Positions 47,638 to 55,156 of a DNA stretch of 61,439 bases are shown piece by piece (the first letter of the stretch is position 1; each line of letters opens with the position of its first letter). Made by a program: the position numbers and the translations under genes. The DNA is taken from the NCBI GenBank assembly GCA_027320105.1, contig DAHVMA010000008.1, positions 1 through 61,439 on the forward strand, in the 5' to 3' direction. The notes beneath the pieces were generated by a model. It had not been told where the DNA came from, did no database searches, and worked only from the letters and a program-made list of their open reading frames with translations. The DNA is from JAKAQB01 sp027320105 (GTDB taxonomy: Bacteria > Actinomycetota > Acidimicrobiia > Acidimicrobiales > Palsa-688).

Positions 47638-47731
47638 ACGCCGGCCATGGGGTGCTCGACGTGGTGGCCCCTTTTCGACGCCGCCGGCGCGAGGCCCGCG
47701 GCAGGCTGGTCACGAGAGAAAGGGACCTGCC

Positions 47732-48811
47732 ATGCAAGCCAAACCCGGCGATCGTCTCGCCGTCTCCTCCCAGCGCGCCGGCGAGCCCGAGCGTGACGCC
47801 AAGGCGGCCGTCATCCGCCGCTTCGGCGAGCCGCTGGAACTGACCGACGTTCCCATCCCCACGCCCGGGCACCACCAGGTCGTGATCCGGGTCGAAGCCT
47901 GCGGGTTGTGCCATACCGACCTGGCCGTCGCCGCCGGCTCCTGGCCGGTCAAGCCGATCCTGCCCCGGGTACCCGGCCATGAGGTGGTCGGCCGCATCGC
48001 CATCGTCGGCGCCGACGTCCACCACGTCCGAAAGGGCGAACGCGTCGCGCTCGGGTGGCTCGGGTCCACCTGCGGGCGATGCCGGGCCTGCCTGTCGGGC
48101 CACGAGGTCCTCTGCGAGAAGCGCCGGTACACGGGTTACGACGTCGACGGCGGCTTCGCCGAGTACGTGCGGGCCTCGGCCGATTTCGTCGTGCCCGTCC
48201 CGAGTGGCGTCGACCCCCTCGATGCCGCCTCCCTCACCTGCGCGGGCGCGTCCGCGTACCGGGCCGTGAAGATCGCGGGCGCGGGCGTCACCGACCTCGT
48301 CGCCGTGTTCGGGATAGGAGGCGTCGGGCACTGCGCCGTCCAGTACGCCCGAGCGACCGGGGCCTCGGTGGTGGCCGTCGACATTGTGGAGGAAAAGCTG
48401 GCGATGGCCCGCGAGCTCGGCGCCCAGCGGGCGGTGAACGCGGCGACCGAGAACCCCGCGTCGATCATGTCCCGCATGGGCGGGGCGACCTGTGCCCTCG
48501 TCACCACCGATGCACCCGAGGCGATGGTCCAGGCGCTCGACTCCCTGCGGCCCGGGGGACGGTTGGTGCTCGTCGCCATCCCCTCGGGGGTCGCACTGCA
48601 GCTCCCGGTCCACCGCGTCGTCCGGGAGGGCATAGACGTGATCGGATCGCCGGGCCCGGCGCGCGTCGACATCGCCGACGTGTTCAGCCTCCACCAGGCC
48701 CGCCGCACCAGGGTCGTCCACCAGGCTCGCTCGCTCCGTCAGGTCAACGAGGCCATGGCCGAGCTGGCCGAGGACAAGGTGCCGGCTCAGCTGGTCTTCG
48801 AGTTCCGCTGA
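47732..48811 (+). CDS. Zinc-dependent alcohol dehydrogenase
   Basis: A 359-residue medium-chain dehydrogenase of the AdhP/AdhT type. Catalytic zinc ligands: Cys-His in EACGLCHTDLAVAAGSW near 55, and the GHEVVGRI histidine. Structural zinc: CGRCRACLSGHEVLC near 112. The NAD fold has VFGIGGVGHCAVQYARATGA. Residue SVVAVDIVEEK after the fold has an aspartate, pointing to NAD rather than NADP. The first 20 residues are extra compared with most homologues. AAAGGGA precedes the ATG. It stands alone at the border of the accessory element. Confidence 0.9.
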   Translation: MQAKPGDRLAVSSQRAGEPERDAKAAVIRRFGEPLELTDVPIPTPGHHQVVIRVEACGLCHTDLAVAAGSWPVKPILPRVPGHEVVGRIAIVGADVHHVRKGERVALGWLGSTCGRCRACLSGHEVLCEKRRYTGYDVDGGFAEYVRASADFVVPVPSGVDPLDAASLTCAGASAYRAVKIAGAGVTDLVAVFGIGGVGHCAVQYARATGASVVAVDIVEEKLAMARELGAQRAVNAATENPASIMSRMGGATCALVTTDAPEAMVQALDSLRPGGRLVLVAIPSGVALQLPVHRVVREGIDVIGSPGPARVDIADVFSLHQARRTRVVHQARSLRQVNEAMAELAEDKVPAQLVFEFR

Positions 48812-48851
48812 GCGCCGGCAGCGGGCGAGGGCATCGGGGGGCTGTCGGCAC

Positions 48852-48881
48852 CGGCAAGTGGGCTAATGTCCCTGCTTGCCG
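48852..48881 (+). terminator. Hairpin after the alcohol dehydrogenase gene
   Basis: Arms CGGCAAG and CTTGCCG pair over seven bases, with GGG/CCC pairing inside around a short loop. It lies 40 bases after the adh stop. There is no U-run, so it is a weak or factor-dependent terminator candidate. Confidence 0.35.
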
Positions 48882-49027
48882 CACTTCGCGCCCCCCGCGA
48901 ACCGCCCAAACACGTCCGACGAGCCGCTATCAAAGCGGCGGGTCGCACCCCTAGCGCCTACACGCGGCGGGCAAACGCCCTGCTCGGAGGGGTTGGGCAG
49001 CGCCCGTCGCCCAGATGGGACGGTGCC

Positions 49028-49059
49028 CGTGGTAGCCACGTGGTAGCCACCTGCGCTCC
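49028..49059 (+). repeat. 32-bp direct repeat, left copy
   Basis: An exact copy of this 32-bp block occurs at 50863-50894. Inside it the unit GTGGTAGCCAC is doubled head to tail, and each unit has GTGG/CCAC arms. The two copies bracket the GNAT pair, the TraG fragment and the XRE gene, so they may be attachment-site or recombination scars. Confidence 0.85.
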
Positions 49060-49224
49060 TGGCGGCCGACGGGTCGTCAGGCAGGCACACACAGACGGCC
49101 GTGGACATCTCACCGCACGCCCCCAATGCCGCCCTCATGGTCGGGGCGGTCGCCGGCCCAGACGACGCTCGACTGGTCGACGGCCATGTCGGGAGGGTTC
49201 GCAACGGCGACGTTCCTCACCTGT

Positions 49225-49764
49225 TCACCGAGCACCAGATCCCCGACCTGGCGCCCCTGGACGATCCGGCCGCTTGAAGACGGCGAGTGCCTCGTCGAGG
49301 CGAATAGACATTCGCCCACCCTGGTCACCTTCAACGTCTCGGAACCCGAACCGGGCGTAGAAGTTTCGTGCCGCGACGTCGATGGGGTCCACGGCGATGA
49401 AGCGGGCAGCCGCATGGTCTCCGGCCACGGCTGCGCTTCTGATCGCATCGAGCATGAGGTCCCGTCCGAAGCCCTGGCTGTGCCGGTCAGCGCGGACGGC
49501 CAGCCGGGCGAGGAGGACCATGCTGATCTCGTAGGAGGGCAGTCCGCGGCCGTACCGCTTTGGAAGCGAGGTGGTGGCCACGCCGCCCATCGTCAAGGAG
49601 TAGTAGCCGATCACCTCGTCAGCGTCATCGACGAGCACGAATGTACGTGAGAGGTTTCGGTCCTGGTTCTGGATGGCGTGGTTGCGGAGCCAATCGTCGA
49701 GGGTCTTGTTGCCACACGAGAAGCCGTCGAGCCTGTGGGCGGCGCTGAGGCGCTCGACCTTCAC
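49225..49764 (-). CDS. GNAT acetyltransferase toxin (TacT-like)
   Basis: A 179-residue GNAT protein of the type that acetylates aminoacyl-tRNA and stops translation. Marks: DGFSCGNKTLDDWLRNHA, QNQDRNLSRTFVLVDDADEV, GYYSLTMGG, the acetyl-CoA loop LARLAVRADRHSQGFGRDLM, and the end AARNFYARFGFRD with the catalytic-type tyrosine. The GTG start lies two bases after the antitoxin stop, so the pair is one operon with antitoxin first. A 15-residue tail beyond the fold is unusual but harmless-looking. Confidence 0.88.
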   Translation of the reverse strand: MKVERLSAAHRLDGFSCGNKTLDDWLRNHAIQNQDRNLSRTFVLVDDADEVIGYYSLTMGGVATTSLPKRYGRGLPSYEISMVLLARLAVRADRHSQGFGRDLMLDAIRSAAVAGDHAAARFIAVDPIDVAARNFYARFGFRDVEGDQGGRMSIRLDEALAVFKRPDRPGAPGRGSGAR

Positions 49765-49766
49765 GA

Positions 49767-50039
49767 CTAAGAGTGCTCGAGCGGACGGGCCTTGTGGGCT
49801 TGCTCCAACAGACGCTCCGGACGCGAGATCGGAGCGTCAAGGGTGCGGAGGAACCGCTGGTAGTCGGCCTCGTTCAAGGTGATGGTTCGATGATCCCTGA
49901 CGACCTGCTCCGCCTCCGGGAGGGCGCGGTCGAGCAGGAACTCGCTGACCGAGACACCGGACAGGCCGGCGGCTTCGACCAGCAGATCCTCGTCAGAGCG
50001 GGACAGGCGAACCTCTCGTCGTTGATCCTTCAGTGCCAT
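49767..50039 (-). CDS. DUF1778-type ribbon-helix-helix antitoxin (TacA-like)
   Basis: The predicted protein has 90 residues. The N-terminal half is a ribbon-helix-helix DNA-binding domain (EVRLSRSDEDLLVEAAGLSG, SVSEFLLDRAL). The C-terminal half (ITLNEADYQRFLRTLDAP) wraps the toxin in homologues. ATG 50039 is preceded by GAGGAGG at 50044-50050, which decides the start against a longer frame. It should neutralise the GNAT toxin and repress the operon through sites over the -10. Confidence 0.9.
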   Translation of the reverse strand: MALKDQRREVRLSRSDEDLLVEAAGLSGVSVSEFLLDRALPEAEQVVRDHRTITLNEADYQRFLRTLDAPISRPERLLEQAHKARPLEHS

Positions 50040-50051
50040 CGTAGCCTCCTC

Positions 50052-50069
50052 TGTACGGACGATTGTACG
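50052..50069 (-). promoter_or_regulatory. Putative antitoxin operator, two TGTACG half-sites
   Basis: TGTACG occurs at 50052-50057 and 50064-50069, spaced by twelve bases, about one helical turn. The second overlaps the -10 element. Ribbon-helix-helix antitoxins bind such short repeated sites, so autorepression by the DUF1778 protein is likely. Confidence 0.5.
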
Positions 50070-50090
50070 TGCAGAGCGCCCGGATGACAA
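50062..50090 (-). promoter_or_regulatory. Promoter of the GNAT/DUF1778 operon
   Basis: On the minus strand TTGTCA (50090-50085) and TACAAT (50067-50062) are separated by exactly 17 bases, a near-consensus housekeeping promoter. A start near 50055 leaves a short leader with GAGGAGG. This is the best -35/-10 pair in the window. Confidence 0.7.
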
Positions 50091-50109
50091 GGACGTCTGA
50101 TGCCGGGAC

Positions 50110-50539
50110 GTGCTGGCCACCCTGGCCAGCATCCTGGGCCCGTACGACGACCCGAAGGTGGCGGCCACCACAGACGAGTCCGAGCTCGACCCCGAGACCC
50201 TCATCGAGATCGGCGGCACCCTGTTCGTCATCTCGGGGCCGGGCTCTCAGCGATTGGCGCCCCTTTGCGCGTGGTTGCTCGATGAGATCTTTTCGTGGAT
50301 CGCTGAGCACACCATGAGCCACGGACCCCTCGAGCCGCGACTGCTCTGCGCCCTGGACGAGGTGGCCAACATCCCGCCGATCGGTAATCTGGGATCTCCT
50401 GTCCACGGTCGCCGGAAAAGGCGTCACCCTGGTCACCGCATGGCAATCACTCGGGCAGATGAAGGGTTTTGGGGACAACCTGACACCACGAGAATGGATC
50501 GACGGGGCCGAGGGGGAGTGGGTCACTGACACCCCCTGA
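50110..50539 (+). pseudogene. TraG/VirD4-type coupling protein fragment, frameshifted
   Basis: The first frame reads GGTLFVISGPGSQRLAPLCA and LLCALDEVANIPPIGNLGS, the Walker B region of TraG/TraD-like DNA-transfer ATPases. Near 50390 the frame breaks. The domain continues in another frame as STVAGKGVTLVTAWQSLGQM and ends in TGA at 50537-50539. Walker A and most of the protein are absent. It shows that a conjugative element once lay here. The stop overlaps the CTG of the XRE gene. Confidence 0.7.
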
Positions 50540-50832
50540 GCGATGACCCCGAGGTCGGCGCGCTCGCGGACGACGCCTACCGTCGTCTCGAAGTCGAGCA
50601 TGAGATCGTCGCCAGCCTCGGCGAGCTGCGCCGCGCTGCCGGTCTGAACCAGAGCCAGGTAGCCGAACGGTGGGGGCACGGCCAGCCCCACGTCTCCAAG
50701 GTCGAGCGGGAGCCGGCCACGGTGGAGCTTGCCACCCTGGCCGGCTACGTCAAGGCTCTTGGCGGGCGTCTCACAATCACCGTCGAGGTGGGAAACCACG
50801 TCTACCACGACGACCTTGTCGTCGGCCCCTAA
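50536..50832 (+). CDS. XRE-family helix-turn-helix regulator, CTG start
   Basis: The frame gives 98 residues with a clear HTH: ASLGELRRAAGLNQSQVAER, then GQPHVSKVEREPATVELATL and AGYVKALGGRLTITVEVGNH. This is the layout of HigA-type or stand-alone XRE proteins. The frame opens only after a TGA at 50527-50529 and contains no ATG, GTG or TTG before the domain. A CTG at 50536 overlapping the TraG stop (CTGA) is the only sensible start. No RelE-like partner lies next to it, so it may be an orphan antitoxin or element regulator. Confidence 0.65.
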   Translation: MSDDPEVGALADDAYRRLEVEHEIVASLGELRRAAGLNQSQVAERWGHGQPHVSKVEREPATVELATLAGYVKALGGRLTITVEVGNHVYHDDLVVGP

Positions 50833-50862
50833 CCGACCCGGGGGAGCCGGCGAGCCTGCCGC

Positions 50863-50894
50863 CGTGGTAGCCACGTGGTAGCCACCTGCGCTCC
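50863..50894 (+). repeat. 32-bp direct repeat, right copy
   Basis: Exact match to 49028-49059. It follows the XRE gene by 30 bases and precedes the HigA gene end. Confidence 0.85.
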
Positions 50895-50966
50895 GGCATG
50901 TCGTTGGGCGATGTGGCTGCTGGCGTTCTGCGGCGGCCAAGTCTGTGAGGTCGGACGCCGGCAGCC

Positions 50967-51269
50967 TCAGGCGACGGGCTCGAAGTGGAGCGCAAGCCGG
51001 AGCGCCCTCGCCACCTTGACGACGGTCGCGAAGCTCGGATTGCCGCCGGTGGAGAGCGCCTTGTAGAGCCCCTCGCGACTCATTCCGGTCCGGCGAGCCA
51101 GCTCGCTCAGGTTGCCCGAACGAGCAAGCGTGCCGAGCGCCTGGGCGATGAGTGCGGGATCGTCGCTCTCCTCGAGAACCGCCTCGAGGTAGGCGGCGGC
51201 AGCCTCGATGTCCGGGAGGTACTCGGCGCCGTCGTACGGGCCGAACGATTCACTGGGATGGTCTCTCAC
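50967..51269 (-). CDS. HigA-type antitoxin (addiction module antidote)
   Basis: A 100-residue protein of the antidote family that pairs with small RelE-like killer proteins. It begins with EYLPDIEAAAAYLEAVLEES and holds an HTH in NLSELARRTGMSREGLYKAL, followed by GGNPSFATVVKVARALRL. The GTG at 51269 has GGAGCAACC before it. Its start lies inside the toxin gene end, so toxin is translated first. Confidence 0.88.
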   Translation of the reverse strand: MRDHPSESFGPYDGAEYLPDIEAAAAYLEAVLEESDDPALIAQALGTLARSGNLSELARRTGMSREGLYKALSTGGNPSFATVVKVARALRLALHFEPVA

Positions 51270-51564
51270 GGTTGCTCCTCCATTCGTTGGCGATCCGATG
51301 CGCTCGGACAATGTCCCGGCTCTGGCTCGACTTGTCCCCACCGCAGAGCAGGATCAGCTGCGAGGCGTCTTGTAGGTGGTAGACCCGGTAGCCGGGTCCG
51401 TGGTCGATTCGCAACTCGGAGAGCGCGCCGCCGACCGGCCTGGCGTCCCCTCGATTCCCCAAAGCGAGACGATCGATACGCACCAGCACTCGGGCAGCGG
51501 CCCTACGATCGTCGAGCCCGCGTAACCAGCGGTCAAAGGTTGCGCTCCCGATGACCTCGACCAC
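51250..51564 (-). CDS. HigB/RelE-like toxin (addiction module killer protein)
   Basis: A 104-residue RelE/ParE-fold protein, expected to cut mRNA on the ribosome. Marks: FDRWLRGLDDRRAAARVLVR, RIDRLALGNRGDARPVGGAL, SELRIDHGPGYRVYHLQD with the basic and tyrosine residues of the active face, and LILLCGGDKSSQSRDI. It overlaps the antitoxin by 20 bases in the toxin-first order typical of this family. No TraG-like partner frame interrupts it, and it looks intact. Confidence 0.88.
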   Translation of the reverse strand: MVEVIGSATFDRWLRGLDDRRAAARVLVRIDRLALGNRGDARPVGGALSELRIDHGPGYRVYHLQDASQLILLCGGDKSSQSRDIVRAHRIANEWRSNRERPSQ

Positions 51565-51978
51565 CTGTCAACTCTAGTTCACACTGCGGCCCGTAGCAAG
51601 CAGACGCAGTGGCCCCGTCAGCGCGCCAAGGTCCAGTCGGTCGAGTCGCACGGCGGGGGGCAGCAGTGGCAACGCGCGACGCGGGCTCTCCGGCCGAGTG
51701 TGCGACGGCGAGTGCCCGATCCGCCCGGGACGACGCGTGACCCGGCGGACGGCGTGGCCGCGGGCGACGCGCGGTGGGTCGGGATCGGTGCTGCTCGGGG
51801 AAAGGCCAGAGGTCGGGGGGGCGGCTGGTGTGTGGTCCGGCCTGTGCGTGGTCGAGACTCCGCGGGGGGCCTGCCCGGCCCTGGACGCCGGCGAGAAACG
51901 TGCCCACCAACCGGCCGAAGTCCCCGCAGGCGGCGTGCCCCGCACGCACCGCCCCGACCGCTAGCGGCTGTGCGAGGC
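51565..51978. other. Gene-free decayed stretch
   Basis: Several long frames cross this stretch on both strands but none has family resemblance or steady codon use. It lies where the C-terminal half of the protein encoded at 51979-52254 would be expected, so it may be its decayed remainder. Confidence 0.45.
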
Positions 51979-52254
51979 TCAGGCGGGCCGGGGCAGCGCT
52001 ACCGCTTCGGGCGGAGCGACCCGTTCGACGACGATCACCCGCGCCCCGGGGATGCTTCCTTCGATCGCGGCGATGGCGCTGGCGACCGCGGCGGCGAAGC
52101 TGGGGGCTTCTCGGTCGAAGATGGCCTGCTGCGCCCCCGAGGAACTGGTCAACACCGCGTCGTCGCATCCGGCCTCGAACAGCGCGTCCGCGTCGGCGCT
52201 GTTCGGGCTGGTGAGGTCCGCGCCGTCGATGGTCACAGCGAACGGGTGGATCAC
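51979..52254 (-). CDS. Hypothetical protein, probably a truncated HTH-protein N-terminal part
   Basis: The predicted protein has 91 residues and the sequence is protein-like (HPFAVTIDGADLTSPNSADA, DALFEAGCDDAVLTSSSGAQ, IFDREAPSFAAAVASAIAAI). From memory, this block is the N-terminal half of actinobacterial hypothetical proteins that continue into a small DNA-binding domain after ARVIVVERV. Here it ends 12 residues later, so the second half seems lost. GTG 52254 has GGGAGG about ten bases upstream. Confidence 0.5.
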   Translation of the reverse strand: MIHPFAVTIDGADLTSPNSADADALFEAGCDDAVLTSSSGAQQAIFDREAPSFAAAVASAIAAIEGSIPGARVIVVERVAPPEAVALPRPA

Positions 52255-52262
52255 GACGGCTG

Positions 52263-52394
52263 TTACCTCCCGTCGGGGCCGTGCTGGCACTTGTGGACCT
52301 GTTCGCGTATCCGCTCCCCCAAGATAACCGGATCACCAGGTGTCGACCACACGGTGACCGTGTGGTCCTCGGCGGGAAGCGCGCGACGCCCCAT
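52263..52394 (-). CDS. Possible 43-residue ORF holding a perfect palindrome
   Basis: The ATG at 52394 opens a 43-residue frame (MGRRALPAEDHTVTVWSTPG at its start) that stops eight bases before the next gene's GTG, with the next ribosome site overlapping its stop. Composition is gene-like. I do not recognise it, and it may be a fragment of a larger lost gene. Confidence 0.3.
   Translation of the reverse strand: MGRRALPAEDHTVTVWSTPGDPVILGERIREQVHKCQHGPDGR
52345..52367. repeat. 23-bp perfect palindrome
   Basis: Arms GACCACACGGT and ACCGTGTGGTC flank a single central G. Such a perfect odd-length dyad is the form of a dimeric repressor site. It lies within the small ORF upstream of the 91-residue hypothetical gene. 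Confidence 0.6.
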
Positions 52395-52672
52395 CGGTGG
52401 CCATGGTGGATCTCCTCGACGCTCCACCCGGCGGCCTCTGCTACCCCCCGGGCGGGTAGCTGTCGCGGGGCGGTCGGCCGAGGCCGGCGACGGCAGCGAG
52501 GACGCTGCGCAACTCAACGCCCGGCGTGGGAGCGAAGGAACGGCCCCCTGACGGGGGGCCGTCGGGCCAGCGGAGTTACCGCCGCGGCACTCCTGCACTA
52601 CACCGGCTGCGGCCGAACAGCTCCTCGAGTCGTGCCCGCACCGGCTCGTGGTCGGCGTCGAGGAGGTGGGCG

Positions 52673-52995
52673 TTACCACCCCCACACGGCCTCGCCCATC
52701 CGCTCGGCGGCGTCGCGGCGCAGCTCGTCGACCACATGCTGGTACCGCCGGGTCACGCCGAGGTCGGTGTGGCCGAGCAGGGTCATCGCCACCGCCGGCG
52801 CCACCCCCTGCACCACGAGCAAGGTGGCGGCGGTGTGCCGGGCGTCGTGCAGCCGGCGGTAGGGCACCCCCGCCGCGCTCAACAGACGCGCCCAGGCATC
52901 CCGGTCCGCCTCCGGGCGCCCCGGGCTGTCGTCCGGGCCGGCGAACACCAGGTCCCAGGTGCCCTGCCACGGGCTGCCGAGGCTCTGACAACTTC
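52673..52995 (-). pseudogene. Tyrosine recombinase (phage integrase) C-terminal fragment
   Basis: About 105 residues of the catalytic domain remain: SPWQGTWDLVFAGPDDSPGR, RLHDARHTAATLLVVQGVAP with the His-x-x-Arg pair, MTLLGHTDLGVTRRYQHVVD with the second histidine and the nucleophilic tyrosine. The first catalytic arginine, core-binding and arm-binding domains are missing, and the frame runs out just before pepQ. This fragment marks the right end of the decayed element at 48.8-53 kb. The 278 bases between it and 52394 show no gene. Confidence 0.8.
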
Positions 52996-53030
52996 GGGTC
53001 GGCGGTCGTCACCGCGTACGGCAAGCTGGC

Positions 53031-54161
53031 ATGACCCACATGGAGAGCAGAGACGTGCAAGCTGCGCCGCCGGTGCCGATGGACCACGCCGCTCGCCTGC
53101 CGCGGCTGCGTGACAGCCTCGGGCGCGAAGGGCTGCCCGGGTTGATCGTCGCCGGCCTCACCAACATCCGCTACCTGACCGGCTTCACCGGCTCGGCGGG
53201 GCTCTTGTTCGTGCTCCGGGACAAGGCGCTCCTGCTCACCGACGGCCGCTACGCCACCCAGGCGGAGGAGCAGCTCGACGGGCTCGATGTCGACATCGAG
53301 ATCGGGCTGTCCGCAGCCGAGCGCACCCGCCTCGGTCGCAGCATCGCCGAGGGTTCCCGGGTCGGCCGCCTCGGTCTCGAGGCCGCCCACGTCAGTTGGG
53401 CGGCACAGCAGGACTTCGCCCGGGAGTGGTTCCCGCTGGTGGACCTGGTCCCGACCGTGGGCCTCGTCGAGGCCCTCCGGGGGTTGAAGGACCCAGGGGA
53501 GATCGACCGCATCGCGCGTGCGGCCGAGGTTGCCGACGCAGCCCTTGCGGAGGCGCGGGCCCTGCTGGCCGAGGGACCGACCGAGGCGGAGCTCGCGCTC
53601 GCCCTCGACACCGCTATGCGCCGGCTCGGTGCGGACGGGCCGGCGTTCGACACGATCGTCGCCGCCGGGGCCAACGCGGCCGAACCCCACCACCGCCCGT
53701 CCCACCGGCCCATCGAGGAGGGCGAGCCTGTCGTGTTGGACTTCGGGGCCGCCGTCGACGGCTACCGGTCGGACATGACACGCACCGTCTGGATCGGGGA
53801 CCTGGCCACCCCCGAGTTGCGCCGGGCCGTCGCAGTCGTGGCCGAGAGCCAGGCCGCCGGTGTTGCCGCCGTGGCCGACGGCGTGGCCGGCGCCGAGGTC
53901 GACGGGGCGTGCAGGGCGGTGATCGCCGCCGCCGGGTGGGGCGACCGGTTCGTGCACGGGACGGGGCACGGGGTGGGCCTCGACATCCACGAGGCCCCGT
54001 CTGTCGCCGCCACCTCCACGGATACACTGCACCGCGGCCACGTCGTCACCGTCGAGCCCGGCGTCTACCTCCCCGGCGTCGGAGGGGTGCGCATCGAGGA
54101 CACGGTGGTCGTGACCGGAGCAGGTTGCCGACCACTCACCATGACCCCGAAGGATCTCTGA
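53031..54161 (+). CDS. pepQ: Xaa-Pro aminopeptidase/dipeptidase (M24 family)
   Basis: A 376-residue creatinase/prolidase-fold metallopeptidase cleaving next to proline. The N-domain has GLIVAGLTNIRYLTGFTGSA. All five metal ligands are visible: Asp in VVLDFGAAVDGYRSDMTRTV (two), His in FVHGTGHGVGLDIHEAP, Glu in VTVEPGVYLPG and Glu in VRIEDTVVV. The ATG start is in frame with two others a few residues later. Stop overlaps the efp ATG (TGATG), the usual pepQ-efp-nusB order. Confidence 0.92.
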   Translation: MTHMESRDVQAAPPVPMDHAARLPRLRDSLGREGLPGLIVAGLTNIRYLTGFTGSAGLLFVLRDKALLLTDGRYATQAEEQLDGLDVDIEIGLSAAERTRLGRSIAEGSRVGRLGLEAAHVSWAAQQDFAREWFPLVDLVPTVGLVEALRGLKDPGEIDRIARAAEVADAALAEARALLAEGPTEAELALALDTAMRRLGADGPAFDTIVAAGANAAEPHHRPSHRPIEEGEPVVLDFGAAVDGYRSDMTRTVWIGDLATPELRRAVAVVAESQAAGVAAVADGVAGAEVDGACRAVIAAAGWGDRFVHGTGHGVGLDIHEAPSVAATSTDTLHRGHVVTVEPGVYLPGVGGVRIEDTVVVTGAGCRPLTMTPKDL

Positions 54162-54730
54162 TGCCCGCCGTCTCCACCAACGACTTGAAGAACGGGATGA
54201 GCCTCAACCTGCCCGAGGGCCTCTACTCCGTCGTCGAGTTCCAGCACGTGAAGCCGGGCAAGGGCGGGGCGTTCGTCCGCACCAAGCTCAAGAACCTCCG
54301 CACCGGAGCCGTCATCGAGCGTACCTACCGGGCCGATGAGAAGCTCGACCAGGCACTCATAGACAAGCGGGAGATGCAGTACCTGTACCCCGACGGGGAC
54401 AGCTACGTGTTCATGGACACGACGGACTACGAGCAACTGAACGCCCCGCGTGCCGCCCTCCGCTCCGCCGCCGACTACCTGAAGGAGGGTGACTCCGCCA
54501 TCCTCCAGATGTTCGGCGGGGAGATCGTCGGTGTCGAGCTCCCGGCCGCCGTCGAGTTGGAGGTGACCGAGACCGAGCCGGGCCTCCAGGGGGACCGGGT
54601 GTCGGGGGCGCGCAAGCCCGCCATGCTGGAGACGGGCCTGCAGGTGCAAGTGCCGCTGTTCGTGACCGTCGGCGACCGCGTGAAGGTCGATACCCGCAGC
54701 GGCGAGTACCTCACCCGCGCCGGGTCCTGA
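54161..54730 (+). CDS. efp: Elongation factor P
   Basis: A 189-residue protein that rescues ribosomes stalled at polyproline. Three beta-barrel domains: VSTNDLKNGMSLNLPEGLYS, the tip loop KPGKGGAF with the lysine modified in some bacteria, and the signature end ETGLQVQVPLFVTVGDRVKV then DTRSGEYLTRAGS. Complete. It follows pepQ with a one-base overlap and precedes nusB by two bases. Confidence 0.96.
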   Translation: MPAVSTNDLKNGMSLNLPEGLYSVVEFQHVKPGKGGAFVRTKLKNLRTGAVIERTYRADEKLDQALIDKREMQYLYPDGDSYVFMDTTDYEQLNAPRAALRSAADYLKEGDSAILQMFGGEIVGVELPAAVELEVTETEPGLQGDRVSGARKPAMLETGLQVQVPLFVTVGDRVKVDTRSGEYLTRAGS

Positions 54731-54732
54731 CC

Positions 54733-55146
54733 GTGGCGGCCGTCGCCGGCGCCCGGCGTCAGGCCCGGGAGCGGGCCCTCGGCCTCCTCTACGAGGCCGA
54801 GGCCAAGGGCGAGGCGCCCACCACCGTCCTGGCATCACTGCCGGTCGACCCGGACCCCTACGCCACCGCCTTGGTGAAAGGCGTCGAGCGCCACGGCGAC
54901 GAGATCGACCGGCTCATCGCCAGCCATGCCATCGGCTGGGCCCTCGAGCGCATGCCCGCCGTCGACCGCAGCCTCCTGCGACTCGCCACCTTCGAGCTGC
55001 TCGGCCGGCCCGACACGCCGACAGGGGTGGTGATCTCCGAGGCGGTGGAGCTGGCGAAGCAATACTCCACCGAGGAGTCGGGACGCTTCGTCAACGGCAT
55101 CCTCGGCACACTCGCCGGCGTCGCCCGGCCTCCGGCGACGGGGTGA
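54733..55146 (+). CDS. nusB: Transcription antitermination factor NusB
   Basis: A 137-residue all-helical protein that works with NusE/S10 in rRNA antitermination. Marks: RRQARERALGLLYEAEAKGE, the DRLIASHAIGWALERMPAVD segment, LLRLATFELL, VVISEAVELAKQYSTEESGR and FVNGILGTLAG. GTG start right after efp. Convergent with the prepilin peptidase gene ten bases away. Confidence 0.94.
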   Translation: MAAVAGARRQARERALGLLYEAEAKGEAPTTVLASLPVDPDPYATALVKGVERHGDEIDRLIASHAIGWALERMPAVDRSLLRLATFELLGRPDTPTGVVISEAVELAKQYSTEESGRFVNGILGTLAGVARPPATG

Positions 55147-55156
55147 GGCCTGCTGT

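Larger units (their letters stand above)
48812..49224. other. Left part of the decayed accessory element
   Basis: No complete gene is recognised here. It holds a hairpin after adh (48852-48881), a short inverted repeat CCGCT/AGCGG near 48932, the first 32-bp direct repeat (49028-49059) and the start of a 58-codon open frame (49101-49277, GTG start) whose product I do not recognise. Codon composition is irregular, fitting decayed DNA. Confidence 0.5.

Noticed and set aside
49101..49277. 58-residue open frame overlapping the end of the GNAT gene
   Set aside because: No family resemblance and a 52-base overlap with a well-supported gene on the other strand; mentioned only in the gap description.
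52263..54041. 592-residue minus-strand frame opposite pepQ
   Set aside because: Most of it is antisense to pepQ. Only its last 43 codons, before the element's small gene, might be real.
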